The notes under the pieces were generated by a model, which made no database searches, was not told where the DNA came from, and saw nothing but the letters and a program-made list of their open reading frames with translations. Made by a program: the position numbers and the translations under genes. 64,000 nucleotides of DNA, taken from assembly GCA_018292915.2 (NCBI GenBank), contig JACVVK020000371.1, positions 23,501-87,500 on the forward strand. Direction: 5' to 3'. This DNA is from Batillaria attramentaria. Its lineage: Eukaryota > Mollusca > Gastropoda > Batillariidae. The stretch's first letter is position 1. Each line of letters opens with the position of its first letter. This document shows positions 34,490 to 49,619 of the stretch, piece after piece.

Positions 34490-36108
34490 GTGCCACCCAC
34501 TGCGTGTAACGCATTCAGCAGCTGCAAGCTGTAGTGTGGCAATCACTGAGTGGTAACCTCACCGCATAACACTGTATTATACATGTACAGTGTTTGCATT
34601 GTATTTAGTTTTATTCCAGGGGCACTCATACTCTAAGTTATGGCTTGTCCATAAATGGTACTGTTTTATTGAATATTGTAGTTTTCTTTCTTTCTTATCA
34701 GTAAGGTGGCAGAATTTTTACACATAGATGGGATTGGTGCAACACACACACACACACACACACACACACTTATAAATGTAAGATTTCTTTGAGATTGTTT
34801 GGTGCTATGAAGCCATGCAGGGTGTAGGGTTTATTGTGAATATTTTCACTGTGCATCAGTTTTCAGATACGTAATACACTTTGTACTTGTCATTCAAAAA
34901 GTTACTGTATACTGCTTGGGTCGTGTGATGTAATGGTAGTGAAGGTGTAGACGTACAGATCTATGCACATTAAGTTCATGTTTTAAGATTGGTTGCTTAC
35001 ATGCTGATCTCCGCGTTGACACAATACTAACATTTCAATAATGCTGTGACATCTATTACATCAGTTACACCCTTCTTGACTTGGTACAGTGTTGCAAAAT
35101 TGCCATTGACAATTGCGATGTCAAACGACAAATACGATGTCAGTAGCCTGGGATTTGGAAACGTTAAATTTTTTTCCCCAAGTATTCTTCAGTAAAATTT
35201 GAGTACATAGATAAGATAGAGAAGTTTAAAAAATGGTCTTGACTCTGAACGTTTTGAACAACCTTTGTGAGCTGTTCTGATAGTTAAAGCTTTCATGTCA
35301 TAACCATCAGCTTCCTTCTTGTCCCTATTACACACTTTCCCTTCCCCCCTCCCCTAGCCCCCAGACCCCCCCCCCCCCCCCCCCCAATCCTCTCCTCTTC
35401 ACCCCTCTTCCATGTGCCCTCCGTTTCGAGCCGTCTCCATTTTCACATCTGTCATTGTACCTGTCTTCCCTCGTGTTTGAATTTTTTATGCCTCTTTAGC
35501 TCATGCGGATTTCCATCTGAATTTTTCTGTCTTGCTGCCATTTCATTTTTCAATTTCGAAAATTGTCGTTTGCTTCCTTGTAAAGCTTTTCTTGAGAAAA
35601 ATGCAGTGCGTGAAAAGTTTTATACGTAAATTCATGGCTGTCCGCTCTTTCCTAGAGTCTCCCGAACTTTGTAACCGGTGCGCAATATCTCATGTGACAA
35701 ATCCAAGCGCAATGCACTATGACTAAGAATTGTTTTAATTCATTTCACCTGTGCTGTATTTTTCATTGTTAGATTTTGTTGTTCAGGGTGTTGTTGGAGG
35801 AGTTTTCAAGCCTCACGATTATGTGATATAAACAGCTCCAAAACCAAGCTGGTTGTAACAGCTGCTTGTTCAAGTGCAAGCTGTTTTACAGAGCAGTCTC
35901 TGTAGAGCGGTGTGTGAGGGAACAGTCAGTTATGTTGTAGTTTGTAATATGTGTATTGTGTTTATTTGACAGGAATGTTCACTGTAGCAAAGTACATGTA
36001 AGATGTGACTGGTAGGTTACATTTTCTGGTAACTTCTTAGGGAACTTTCTATTTTTAAGTTTCGTTGTTTTACAAACCAGACAGCATAAGAAACTCTCAA
36101 AAGCCCCG

Positions 36109-36147
<39 letters not shown>

Positions 36148-36481
36148 ACTGCCCCCCACTCCCACCCCGTTCCCAATTTCTTCTAGGTCTTGGCAGAAAG
36201 TCGAAGCTGACATGGCATTTTGGGTGAATGTCTTAGAACTTCGCCAAATTAGTTATGTCGGTTATCATGCAGTTTTACATTGCAGCAGACACTGGCACAG
36301 CATGTCTCAGGTTGAGAAGATAGATGCAGGATTGTTGAAGTTTGGACCATTCATTTTGTCCTTCAGCAGTTTCGGAGGCCACGTACCTACACATGATGTG
36401 TTAGGGAGTGAGGCTAAGTCATTGTAATCATTACTTGAATGTTGTAAATAATCAGTGTAAGATAATAAAAGAAATGCCAAT

Positions 36482-36534
<53 letters not shown>

Positions 36535-36942
36535 CGCGTGAACTGCACGAGTGGCTGATAGATAATATCAAAGACATAATGCTGGGTTGAAAAGTATCCA
36601 TAACTTCAAACAAACAACGACAGTAAAAACAAAGAATAAAAACAGTAATAAAGGGATCTATATAAGCGCCATCGGTAATCAATAGTGGAAAATATTTGGG
36701 GCAAGTGTGAAGTGACCCTAACTGCATGTCACTAGTCCAAGCACTGGCCGCGGTCACTGTTGCTGAACCGTGCTGCGCAACGGAGCTGCCACCACTGAGA
36801 CAGGTAGGCTACTGTGGTAGGTTGGCGGTGCGGAGAGCTACCTGTGCTACTATGCTTCAAATGTTTTGACAATGATAACTCGGGGGGAAGGGTAGAATCG
36901 GTCCACCAAAACAAATAGGCTTCTGCAGAGTCCGATGACGAA

Positions 36943-36983
<41 letters not shown>

Positions 36984-39170
36984 GTTGAAAATATGGTGTT
37001 CATTGGTTGACCCGTTTTCGAGATGTTTCGTCTCCACAGAAACACACACACGTACAGACGACGCATTTAATCGCAACATTCGCCTTTGTCCACTTTGTGG
37101 GCAGAGGCTTAATGCCGGAAAGTGCTGACAAAGCAACCAGTATACGTTGCCCACTATACGAAGAACATCACCCATGCGCTGTGAGCTGCCGGACAAGGTC
37201 AGTGCGGGGTCGGACGGCGTGTTTCCGTGCCATTAAGTTCAACGTTGAAAGAGCAAATTGGTCGTGCTCCGCATGGTGGTCAAGGGAGCGAGAGTGCGCG
37301 TAATCCCCTCGCCATAGGCCTAGTACAATAAAGTCAACCAGAACCACAAGTATTCTCCTGCTACAGAGTTGGCCGGACGGTGCGGTCTTGCTCTGACCAT
37401 CCTCGTTCTACCAGAGACTGTTTTCCAATCGCTCTCCTTGCTAGTGGCGTGTGGGTGGGTGTTTGGGGGTTTAACGTCCCTTTCCACCACATACGGGTGA
37501 TATCAAAGACGGGGCAACGATGAAAAAGCCAGCACAAATATTTGGCCCCAACCGGGATACGAACTCACTACCCCAAGCATTAGAATACTACTGAGTAGCG
37601 GGGTATTCGTAATGCTGTCGCTGATATGGTCATTTTACTGTAGCTGAGGTGGTACAGTGTATTCTGTAAATGTGAATAATCAGTTTTCAAATCTACGAAG
37701 ATAAATGAACGACTCCACTCATTTCAAGAAAAGACCATTACGTCATTCTCAGTCTTGCATCTTAAAATCACCCCTTTTCCCGCCATACAATGACGTCATG
37801 GACATAATGTGTTTTGCGGCCAATGCCGCACGGCAGAGTAAAGGCGGGGTGGGGCTTTGACCTCGGGGCTTGTCGCCGGAGTGGAGTCGTCCATTCGTAT
37901 TGTTATACCCTTCTCGGGGTCCACAATGTTGTTGCAGCATGGTTTGTGTTTCAGTGTCTGTTTGCACTTTCACGGAACCCAGTCGAATCAGTTGAAACAA
38001 GACTGGTGGAGTCACTAGTACACCTCTAGAAGAGAATGCCGGACAGAAGCCTCAGTGAGACTGTGAGGGGTGACTCTGTAAAAGAACAAGACAGGCGTGA
38101 CCAGCAGTCAAGTGTAGGGCCCGTAATCTCACACCCGCCGGCGGCCGGCCACAAAAACCCTGATCTTTCACACATTCTCCCGCCATTATTGTGTTACCTC
38201 CTCACCAGTTCCCACAGGGTGCGGCACAAAACTAGCGGGTAGTGGCGTGATGCAGAATGACTATACCCTCTTTGTACAATGTTCATCGTATCTCGCCGCA
38301 TGAAAAGGCGCGTCATATGTCATGATATGGTTCAGCACGAGCTGCTTTCCGTACATGTATTTCGGTATGGAGTAGGGGCCGGTAAACCCTGTCCACGTCC
38401 TTCCCTTCAATTCCGCCCCTTCCCCCCCCCCCCATTCGTCCCATGTCCATATTTTTCCCAGACGTGTTCGTGCAGACTGTTCACACAAAGTGACCTGGTA
38501 AGTGGTGATTACCCCGCCCTGATAGCTGTGTCTTTTGGTCAGTAACTGGACATTGCAACAACAACAACAGCTTCCCCACACTCCAGACTTCAGAGGTGTA
38601 GTTGTGTGCTCCAGACTGATCAGTACTCACTGTGGCTTCCATGGTCCGCTGGTTTCCTTGCCGCCGGGCCATGGTCACTGGCGTATCCACGCATCACTGA
38701 ATTTGGAGGACTAAACCGGTGTTGATTGATTGTACGGCTCAGTGACTGGGTAATCGCTGCTAAATTTACATCAACATCACGTACCGGACTTTGGTAGAAG
38801 GACGTAAGCGCCATGGATTTAATAAGCACTTAAGCCCTATTGACGGTGGACATGTCTTTGGTATAGATGAGTCTGTGTTGATAAGAGTCAAAATGGTATT
38901 TGAAATTAATATGTAGGGCTCAGGCTTTGCGGTACTCGGCATCAACGTGACTTTTCTGATAAACATCAACACAGCACCTAGTGTTGCGCTTCTGCTTGCA
39001 AACCTTCGGTCGGTGTCAGTGAAGGAAAATTGCCTTAATACGCGAACAACCTAGCAACAAACCAACTTCATGCCTGCCAATCTATTGAAAATACAAAGAA
39101 AACAACTGCAAAACCCGTAGAACAAAAAAGGATAGAATTTACTTGCTGTCTTCTCCTGTAAGCGTGTTTT
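34490..39170. other. Gene-poor stretch downstream of RNF185
   Basis: May include a long RNF185 3' UTR; an AATAAA-like signal is at about 36463. Contains long C runs (35368-35386, 36107-36147), GT at 36489-36540, CA at 36942-36984 and one SINE B copy. No gene recognised. Confidence 0.45.
37450..37600 (-). mobile_element. tRNA-derived SINE, family B, head decayed
   Basis: Body and tail are well matched (TTTAACGTCCC, GGTGATATCAAAGACGGGGC, CAAATATTTGGCCCC). The tRNA head becomes unrecognisable after about 37590. Confidence 0.75.
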
Positions 39171-39179
39171 GGAGTACAG

Positions 39180-39458
39180 GGCCCGTATTAAAACTCGAAG
39201 TTAATTTAACCCACGGCTACGGGCCTAACCCAGACTAGGACAAAAGAAACCCCAAAACAAAATTAAATTTAAAAAAAAGGAAGCGAAGAAAGAAAGACAA
39301 AAATCCTTCTATAACGGCATGGGCACTTTGCTGGAATGGACCCGCTTCCTGATTTAAAACCAAAAATAACAGAAAATTTAACCCCAGAGGTAGTTTAGTT
39401 CGAGGTTAGACTCTAGCCCGGGGCTAACCTCCCTGAACCCGACTTTTACATGCAGGCC
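39180..39458. mobile_element. MITE family M, copy 2
   Basis: Left terminus GGCCCGTATTAAAACTCG, right terminus the complement-like CGACTTTTACATGCAGGCC, with CAG directly outside each end (39177-39179 and 39459-39461). Confidence 0.8.
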
Positions 39459-39599
39459 CAGGGTGTCTTGAAAACTTCAGACGGTCAGCAGAGGAGACAC
39501 AAGACCCCTCATCCCCCCCCCCTTTACCCCCCTCCCCCCCCTCCCCCCGCACTCTCACCTCCACCCCAGCTCTTGAACTGTACATAGTCATCAAAGAAT

Positions 39600-39920
39600 T
39601 TGTCGCTCACTTGGCGCTGCTATCTGGGACTGCCCCTGAACAGAGCAATGTGCATAAACTGTCAGAATGGTAAGTGGCTCAAGACACGTCACCGCCCGCT
39701 GATCTGTAAATACCACACGACTTGCATTGTCGCTACCCACGCATCACTTGCCATTAGAGTTCCGGGTGGGTGCCCCGCTTGTGGCAGAAGGGTACAGCAG
39801 GTCTGGCTGGCACGGTCACGACTCCCAAAAGTGTACAGGGACATTGCCCGAGTATCGTCGCTAATTCTCTGTATGCCGACATTGTTACTCCACCGGCTGT
39901 GTCAAACGCGGCTTCGTTGA
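39600..39920 (+). other. Open frame with RING-like cysteine spacing (uncertain)
   Basis: 106 codons with CINC (18-21), CKYHTTC (36-42) and GCPACGRRV (57-65). Spacing C-x2-C-x14-C-x2-H-x2-C ... C-x2-C resembles a RING finger, but the sixth ligand position is Ala, so a working RING is doubtful. May be a relic. No splice context found. Confidence 0.2.
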
Positions 39921-40051
39921 GCAGCGTAACCCATTTACATGTAAATTAGGCTCACACGGCAGAGGCCGCGAGCTGCTACGCGCTGCGATTAGCTAATGGT
40001 ACCCGTAACGTGCCTAATTTACATGTAAGTGGGTTACGCTGCTCAGCGAAG
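39912..40051. repeat. Palindromic MITE-like hairpin with 40-base arms
   Basis: Left arm 39912-39951 and right arm 40012-40051 are reverse complements with few mismatches (CTTCGTTGAGCAGCGTAACC and its complement). About 60 bases of loop lie between. Confidence 0.75.
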
Positions 40052-40496
40052 TTCTCCGTACGAAGCCCTACTAAGTCTCACTATATAATAGCTCCCAGAA
40101 TTTCGTATACTATTCTTCAAGATTACCCAAGAGCGTGTTCTCGCAACACACGTCAGTGCTATAATCTGTACAATGAGAGTTGCCGAGGTTTTGGCCACTG
40201 CTCTGTGCTACGCCTGGACACACCAGTTACTACCCGGTCAGTGTGACGAGCGGCGTGGATCAGACGTGTGTGGACAGTTGTACACTCACCAGCACGGTCT
40301 TTTGAAGTCATTCCGACAAACAAACAGCAGTTTATCAAGACTTCTGTGCTAAGAAAACTGCATGATACTCGATTTTGGATTTTCAGTTACAGCTTCGACC
40401 TGACGAGGAATTGTTCTGTTCCATTTTTCTGGTGGAAGGGATAAGGACGTGGAGGCGAAGGATCAAGAGACTCAAAGGGTGGAGCGGCCGACTTTA

Positions 40497-40775
40497 GCAG
40501 GTGCGGTACTGAATGGTCGTCACCACTGTCACGGCGAAGCGTAGGTTCGACCTCACCCCCCCCCCCCCCCCCCAACAACAAACTGTGATAATTATGTGAT
40601 ACATTTTTTCTGACTTCCGGGCTGCTCATGTGATCATTGGGGGTTTCTCTCCGGGTTCTCCGGCTTTCCTCTCCTGGCAAAATTCGTCAATAGGCATACG
40701 GAGGGCATTGCACCGCGGAGACGTACTTGCCGCGCAGAAAGCAAACCGAATTTCCAGGAAGGGTTGCTAAAGTAG
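40497..40775 (+). mobile_element. tRNA-derived SINE-like repeat, family E
   Basis: Shares the order GCAGGTG ... GGTCGTCACC ... CACGGCGAAGCGT ... TTCGACCTCACC ... GGGGGTTTCTCTCCGGG ... CTCCGGCTTTCCTC ... GCACCGCG with 51879-52430. Here it is uninterrupted apart from a C run. Confidence 0.6.
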
Positions 40776-41349
40776 CTGGTACATGAAGCAGAAGTAGTTT
40801 AAAAAAAGAAAAAGAAAGCAATATCAAAACTTGAGAAAGTTCTGACATATACTGAATAACTAAACGTTAAAGTAAGTTGCTGGGGTTTTTGTTTTTGTTT
40901 GTTTTTTTTTTTGTTTTTTTTTTTGCGCGTTTGTTTTCTTCTTTTTCCCCCTCAAAGTGGAGCGGAGTTTGTACCGAAAGAACTTTTCTCATATTCATTT
41001 CAGTGACTGGTCAAACCGAAGAACTCTAAGAAGTAACACTGATACTGAAAAACGACAAGGTTGGGAGGAAATGCCACCAGAGTTCGCAGTTCGCATCGAG
41101 TCTTTGCAATGAGTTTTCGGGACAAAAAAAACATTACAAAGAGATACTTCTTGCGAACAGTGTGAGAATGTTCCTTCGTGCAGCTGATGTTTAAAAGGGA
41201 CTGAAGTTCTGTCGGTGTTGGTGTCCACGGTAGGAGGTCGACCCTCGTTGAGATAACTTACCTGCAACACTTCGCCATGATGTCTTATATTGCGGGTATG
41301 TACACGTCATCTGTCTCTGCCTGGCTGGCTTTCTCTGTCTGTCTGTCTG

Positions 41350-41352
<3 letters not shown>

Positions 41353-41437
<85 letters not shown>
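41353..41437. repeat. (GT)n microsatellite
   Basis: Uninterrupted GT repeat of about 85 bases. Confidence 0.98.
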
Positions 41438-41438
<1 letters not shown>

Positions 41439-42390
41439 CCCGTTACTACAGACATTAAACTGAAAACAAAAACATTTCATTATACTTTACATAACAGCAA
41501 CAACAATAGCAATGGATGTAGTACAGACGATATGATGTCGATACTGACTAAGCGCACTACATCATACTGACTATTTGCCCGTATGCAGCATCACTGAATG
41601 ACCCGTATATAGACCACTATATATTGGTTCGAGTGGTTTATCACAAAAGAAACCACTCGCTGTTTCAATTTCTCTGCCGTAGCTACCCAGCCTCCCTCTG
41701 CCACGAGCATTCAGACTCTTACGTCTAGTAGCATACCTTTCCTGCGACCTTTTTAAATTTGTATTTTTAATTTTTTAGGGTGACTAATGACTTATGTACC
41801 CCCTCAAAATTCTGCGCACTGATTTCTGAGAAAATGATGCTGATGACTGGAGTGTGTTTTTGACTGAGTGGGTTATGAAAAGTCACAAATCACACTTTCG
41901 CTCTCTGTTTCCTTACAATTTTCGGAGGAAAAACACTCACTGCAAATTTGCACTGGCGAGTGGTCAGTGTAAATGTTGATATGGACTGTGAGCTAGCTAA
42001 CAGTAGTAACACTACAATCATCCTGAACACGCCTCTGTCTTGTGAAAGTATATTGTTGACAAAATATTCACGTCGCTTTGGAGTACGCCGTTTACACAAG
42101 GACTAACTCGGATCAAGTTATCATTTTGATGGAAGTGAGGTTATGACATCAAACAGGACGCGATAGATTTCACTGTGAATTCTATCCCACGCGTAGGGTT
42201 TGGGTGTGGCGGGGTGGGTGGCGGATCCTGAAGAGGTTCAAACAAGATTTCGTGTTTACGATTAAGGCTGGACACGTCTGCACTATACTTTATTGTTGTG
42301 TGGGGGTGTGCGGGTGGTTAGTGTGTTTGTCATGCTAGGGTGGTTGGAGGGGGGGGGGGGTAGGGGGTTGTTTAGACTATCCTGGGTACC

Positions 42391-42425
42391 ACACACAGAC
42401 ACACAGACACACACACACACACACA

Positions 42426-42479
<54 letters not shown>

Positions 42480-42495
42480 GACAGACAGACAGACA

Positions 42496-42576
<81 letters not shown>

Positions 42577-42587
42577 CACACACACGA
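42391..42587. repeat. (CA)n microsatellite with (CAGA)n interruption
   Basis: About 200 bases of CA with a run of CAGA/GACA units near 42475-42500. Confidence 0.98.
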
Positions 42588-42813
42588 ATCAGTAGGTCGG
42601 AAGAAAATATTTTTTCAGCATGATAAAGTGTGCGTCAGATGTGAAATATGTCAAATGTATTTTCTATGGTAATTTTGGACCCTAAACTGAGAAACAGAAT
42701 TCTGTTAAAAAAGCCGTAAACAGAAGACAACCAACATAACTAAGCTAGCCTAGTATTTCTGAAGCAAAGTATAGGTTGTAAATTATATTCTGTGCTTTTC
42801 TTATGCACCAGTC

Positions 42814-42851
<38 letters not shown>

Positions 42852-43375
42852 ATGGGATAAGTATCCACAACTTCAATATAGCTTTGTGCGTGGAAACCCC
42901 ATACCCATAAAAACCGACTCCTAATAGATTTTTTTTTTACTGGGGGGGGGGGGGGGGGGTAGGGAGTGGGGGTACCCTGAATAGCCGCCAAACGCCACAC
43001 TAACTTATCACCTTCCACCATAGAAAACCCGCCCATCAAAAATGGAAACCTTGGCTTCGGGTAGATGGGTCAATCGTGCGAAAGGTTAAGTCCACACAGG
43101 TGAGCTGCAACCATGCGTGTCGATTCTAACCGAGCAATTCACTCCAAATCACTGACGCGTATCGGCGAACTACTAAAGCCAAGGATTACTTGGAGAGTCA
43201 CAACTGATGTTTGCCCCTGCCGTGGCCTGTCCAGCGTTTTGATGGTGGGGCCCATTCTGCTGGACCTGAAAGCGAAGTACGCCGGCGGAGAGTAACTGTG
43301 TGGGTTCTTATTCAGGAGAGGCCAAGCCCGAACACCTCCTGCCCGCTAATTGATAAAACTTGCTAAAAAGAGCAA

Positions 43376-43505
43376 GCCACTACACACCAGTAGGAGCCAC
43401 TTCAAACCACTATTACGCATGGTGTGAACCTTCCCCCGCTAGGCCCAAGACCGCTGCAGATGGCGTAATAGTGGCTTGAAGTGGGCCTACTCCTAGTGGT
43501 TTTTG
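43376..43505. repeat. Inverted-repeat element with arms of about 40 bases
   Basis: Left arm 43376-43418 and right arm 43462-43504 pair with a few mismatches (AGGAGCCACTTCAAACCACT against AGTGGCTTGAAGTGGGCCT). Confidence 0.65.
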
Positions 43506-43917
43506 CATGGGTTTTTAAGAGTGAGCGCCGTCCTAGCTTAGTAGGTGTAAATAAACGGCGTATTTCTTGCTGGTGTTGTTGGTGGTGTTGTTGATTGTCT
43601 CAGACTGAAAGGCAATTTCACTTCATTTCAATGTTTCATTCGTTCAGGCTATAGCCCATTAGAAATATAACCTCTTTCTCTCTCTCTCTCTCCCGCCCTT
43701 TTAATTTCAACATTTTATCTGTTAGATTGTAGTTGTATTTTACGTGCAGTGTAACAACGTCAAGTTCTGAAATTAACTGTTAGGTCAGTCAAAACTTCTA
43801 CCGTTGTGAAGTAGACTCATTGTCATTGTCTATCGCTCTCTGCCTACAAGCCCCTATCCTGGAAGAAACTTTTCAGTCAGCCAGGCAGTGTGTGCGTTCC
43901 GACGTGCGTGTGTGCGT

Positions 43918-43929
43918 GCGTGCGTGCTC

Positions 43930-43994
<65 letters not shown>

Positions 43995-43999
43995 CGTGC

Positions 44000-44060
<61 letters not shown>
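43918..44060. repeat. (GT)n/(GC-GT) microsatellite
   Basis: GT repeat with CGTG patches near 43915-43935 and 43990-44005. Confidence 0.98.
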
Positions 44061-44063
<3 letters not shown>

Positions 44064-44600
44064 GGAATGTCCCTTTTTGTACTGGGACGAAGTTGAAAAA
44101 TCACGTGCTCTATGGGCTGAGAGTAGATCTGTTGTAACCTTATTTCCAGGTTGTTGATGTTTGCCCACGTGAGTGCCAGTCACATGTTTTTCAAGAGCTG
44201 CTTTCAGTCGTTTCAACTCTCGCCCTTCTTGAGATATACACTGAGATAAAAAGCAAGATGTCATCTTGATAGCCACCTCGATCAAATGCAGATGCAGCAC
44301 ACACTTACATCTGGCAGTGTCTTTGAAGGAATTCAGTGAACAGTTCTCACTAACCCGTCAAAAGCTTTACTACACACTTTGCTATAAGGAAAAGGCTGTT
44401 TATATACTGTGACCTGTTCATACTGTTAGTTACATTGTTTGTGATTGTCGGAGGATCGGCTTTTGAAGTTTTGAAAAAAAAAAAACAAGGGGGTGGGTGC
44501 ATGGGTGGGTGGTTGGAGTTTAAAGATCTAAGCTCCCAACAAAAAAAAACTTTCCGAAGTGTGAAAAAATTTACAGAGTCGACCGTGCAAGCACAGTCAG

Positions 44601-44881
44601 CTCTGTCACAGTTGCAGAGTTTTCAGCGCTCATGAAACCCCAATAAAAGCCAAGGGCCGCCTGATTTCACAGATCGTGCAGCACTCAACATCCGCTAGAC
44701 ACTGTAGCGTGATTGAGTGAGTTTTTAAAGCCGCGCAAGCCACAAAGACTAATTCGCGGCTAAAGACACTGTAGCGATGTGTCTCGCTCACTGACCAAAA
44801 GCCAAATAATGTCACGGCAAACTCGTGCTCTGGTTTTATAAGGGTCCCCGAAGCGCTGAAAACTCTGCAACTGTGACAGAG
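44601..44881. repeat. Inverted-repeat element with perfect 30-base arms
   Basis: 44601-44630 and 44852-44881 are exact reverse complements (CTCTGTCACAGTTGCAGAG core). A related end is at 46985-47075. The interior at 44700-44765 shares GCAAGCCACAAAGACTAATT with 13425-13475 (reverse). Confidence 0.7.
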
Positions 44882-44917
44882 TTGCCTGGATTATGCACAG
44901 TTGAAGGAGTCGCAGTT

Positions 44918-45092
<175 letters not shown>

Positions 45093-45699
45093 CGCAATGT
45101 TTGCGGCTTTTTGCTGAGAATTGCGGACCTTTAATGTCCTTTTCCACCGCGTATGAAACTTCAGGGGAGATATTACGCTTATTTCGCATGGGTTTCAAGA
45201 TCAGTACGTGGAGGGTTTTAAGACTGGCGCGTCTTGGGTTCCAACATGGGTACAACCTAGCTTTCAACATCAACACGTCTTTGGCTGTTATGCGCGACCG
45301 TCATTGGCATTTCCATAAAAAAAAAGCAAACCACGCCACAGACTGATAGCGCGCAAATTCATGACCATGATATGATTACCCGTATTGTGTCAACGTCTGC
45401 TGCTAGTGAAAGGATGGCTGATAGAGACACGCTCTACATGACCCGCCATCAGTTATGATCTACGCTGCCTAATCCTACCTTAATATTAGGCCATGCAAGG
45501 ATACTGTTACCGTCAGGACTATCGCGCGAAGCAAGCCACACACGATGTCTCAATTTCAACGTGTTGTTCTCTTTTCGGAAGAACCAGATTAACTTCCAGA
45601 CTTTCTCGTCAGTCATGAGTCCTGCTAAAGATTCCTCTGTCTTTTGCTTTTCTGTTGAAATTCGCCTAAAATGATATTGACAGCATTACCAGGAGCTGG

Positions 45700-45873
45700 G
45701 GTGGGTGGGGTGGGTGTTTGGGGGTTTAACGTCCTTTTCCACCACATAGGGTGATATCAAAGACGGGGCAACGATGAAAAAGCCAGCACAAATATTTGGC
45801 CCCAGCGGGGATCGAACTCACGACCCGAGCATTAGAAGTCCAACACTCTACCATTCGACCACCCCGGCTCCCC
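45700..45873 (-). mobile_element. tRNA-derived SINE, family B
   Basis: Full 174-base copy with exact 13-base target duplication TACCAGGAGCTGG at 45687-45699 and 45874-45886. A second copy in the opposite direction starts about 50 bases away. Confidence 0.9.
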
Positions 45874-45925
45874 TACCAGGAGCTGGAGCAATGCTATACG
45901 CCAAACTATGATAAACCACGAGTTG

Positions 45926-46099
45926 GGGAGCCGGGATATCCGAATGGTAGAGCGTTGGACTCTCAATGCTTGGGTCGTGAGGATGCGTCCCGGCTAGGGC
46001 CAAATATTTGTGCTGGCCTTTTTTTCTCGTTGACCCGTCTTTGATATCACCCTTACGTGGTGGAAAAGGACGTTAAACTCCCAAACACCCACCCACCCT
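45926..46099 (+). mobile_element. tRNA-derived SINE, family B
   Basis: Full-length sense copy with A box CCGAATGGTAGAGCG. Its B box is mutated (GAGGATGCGTCC). The tail runs to CCAAACACCC. Forms an inverted pair with 45700-45873. Confidence 0.85.
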
Positions 46100-47910
<1,811 letters not shown>

Positions 47911-48359
47911 CGCAAACACGCACTCGATTTTGTTGTCAGTTTTGTACATGGCCTGTAAAACTTAACTGAACTAAGTTGACGCTAGTGTTGTCACACCTTG
48001 CCGCATAAAAAGTCAACCTTCTCGGTACGCACGCGTTTTCTGTACACACTGGTAGCTTGATCGTGTATTCATTTGCATGCTAGGCAGATAACATGTCATC
48101 GCGTATCGTCACACATCCGTCTTGCTTGTGTTTCCCGCCCCAGCGTGTCGGCCGGTATTTGGAGCCATGGGGGCACACGACATGAACCTACCTCTACAAC
48201 ATAAACGTCTTTCTTCTGCACAGAATGTGATGCAATGGGAACAACAGAAAGAAAAACACCTTGAAGGAGATATGGCGTGGGAACAGCCGCCAGCACAGAC
48301 GTACAGTTGAACTTGTTTATCGTGGTCAGTTTTCATAATTTTAGATCCTCTGCCGACAG

Positions 48360-48905
48360 ACGTTATTCCTACTGGACGATATACCATATCATGGCGATGT
48401 GCCGTCACGACAAAACTGATGCCGTCATGGCGATGTGCCGTCACAACAATACTGATACCGACAGTACGACTGATATGCCGTCATGGCGACGTACCGTCAC
48501 GACAATACTGATACCGACAGGAGGACATGCCGTCATGGCGATGTGCCGTCACGACAATACTGACACCGACAGGAGGACATGCCGTCATGGCGATGTGCCG
48601 TCACGACAATACTGACACCGACAGGAGGACATGCCGTCATGGCGATGTGCCGTCACGACAATACTGACACCGACAGGACGATATGCCGTCATGGCGATGT
48701 GCCGTCACGACACTATACCGACAGGACGATATGCAGTCATGGCGATGTGCCGTCACGACTATACTGATACCAACAGGACGATATGCCGTCATGGCGATGT
48801 GCCGTCACGACAATATACCGACAGGACGATATGCCGTCATGGCGATGTGCCGTCACGACAGTATACCGACAGGACGACATGCCCGCCTTAGGGTGATGTA
48901 CTGTC
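48360..48905 (+). repeat. 52-base minisatellite with about 10-11 copies and length variants
   Basis: Unit ATGCCGTCATGGCGATGTGC followed by CGTCACGACAATACTGACAC and CGACAGGAGGAC. Shorter variants of about 42-49 bases occur towards the right, where ACTGACACC is partly lost. The unit is not a multiple of three and there are no CRISPR-like spacers. Confidence 0.95.
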
Positions 48906-49541
48906 AGGACTATAAGCCGTCAGGATGATATGAATATACGGACAGGTGAACATGACGACAAGACGATATGCGACGGACGATAATTATGCCAACAGGACAC
49001 TACGCCGACTGACGGATGCGAACAGGGCGATATACCCAGGCAACAGGTCTCGGACATGACACGAACCGGCTTGAAGTGAATAAAAGACTGGGGTTCAAAG
49101 ATTTATACCTACGAATTTTCATGGAAATGATAAAATCTTGTAAGTCATGGCATAGCGGTCGTTTGAGACAGTCTACCCCCGAAGACTGAACAACCGGCCA
49201 TCAAGCACCCCCCCCCCCCCCCGCCCTGCCCCGCCCCCTCCTCCCTCCTCCCTCCTCCCAAACAACAACTTATAGGGGTAGAAAGAGCTATGACTCAGGA
49301 GCGATAGAAGAAGACGTGAACTGCAGTAAACAAGAAAGTTGGATTGGTTTTCAGTGCCTTTTGTGCAGTTCGTGTGAAGCAGGCATTTGGCAGTACGTTA
49401 TTTTGTATACTGTAAGGAGAGCACGATATTGAGACGTCGGCTTACTGTGCTTGTAGATCCGTATTGCGTTACGCCCAGCCAGTCAAATTACTTCTCTCAC
49501 GTTAGACTCTACCCTCTCCAGCACCCTCCCCCCCCCCCCCC

Positions 49542-49619
<78 letters not shown>

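Larger units (their letters stand above)
40776..43375. other. Gene-poor stretch
   Basis: Simple repeats (T runs 40890-40925, GT 41353-41437, CA 42391-42587, CT 42815-42847, G run 42942-42959). No gene recognised. Confidence 0.45.

Noticed and set aside
48360..48905. CRISPR array
   Set aside because: Repeats are contiguous without unique spacers and the genome is eukaryotic.
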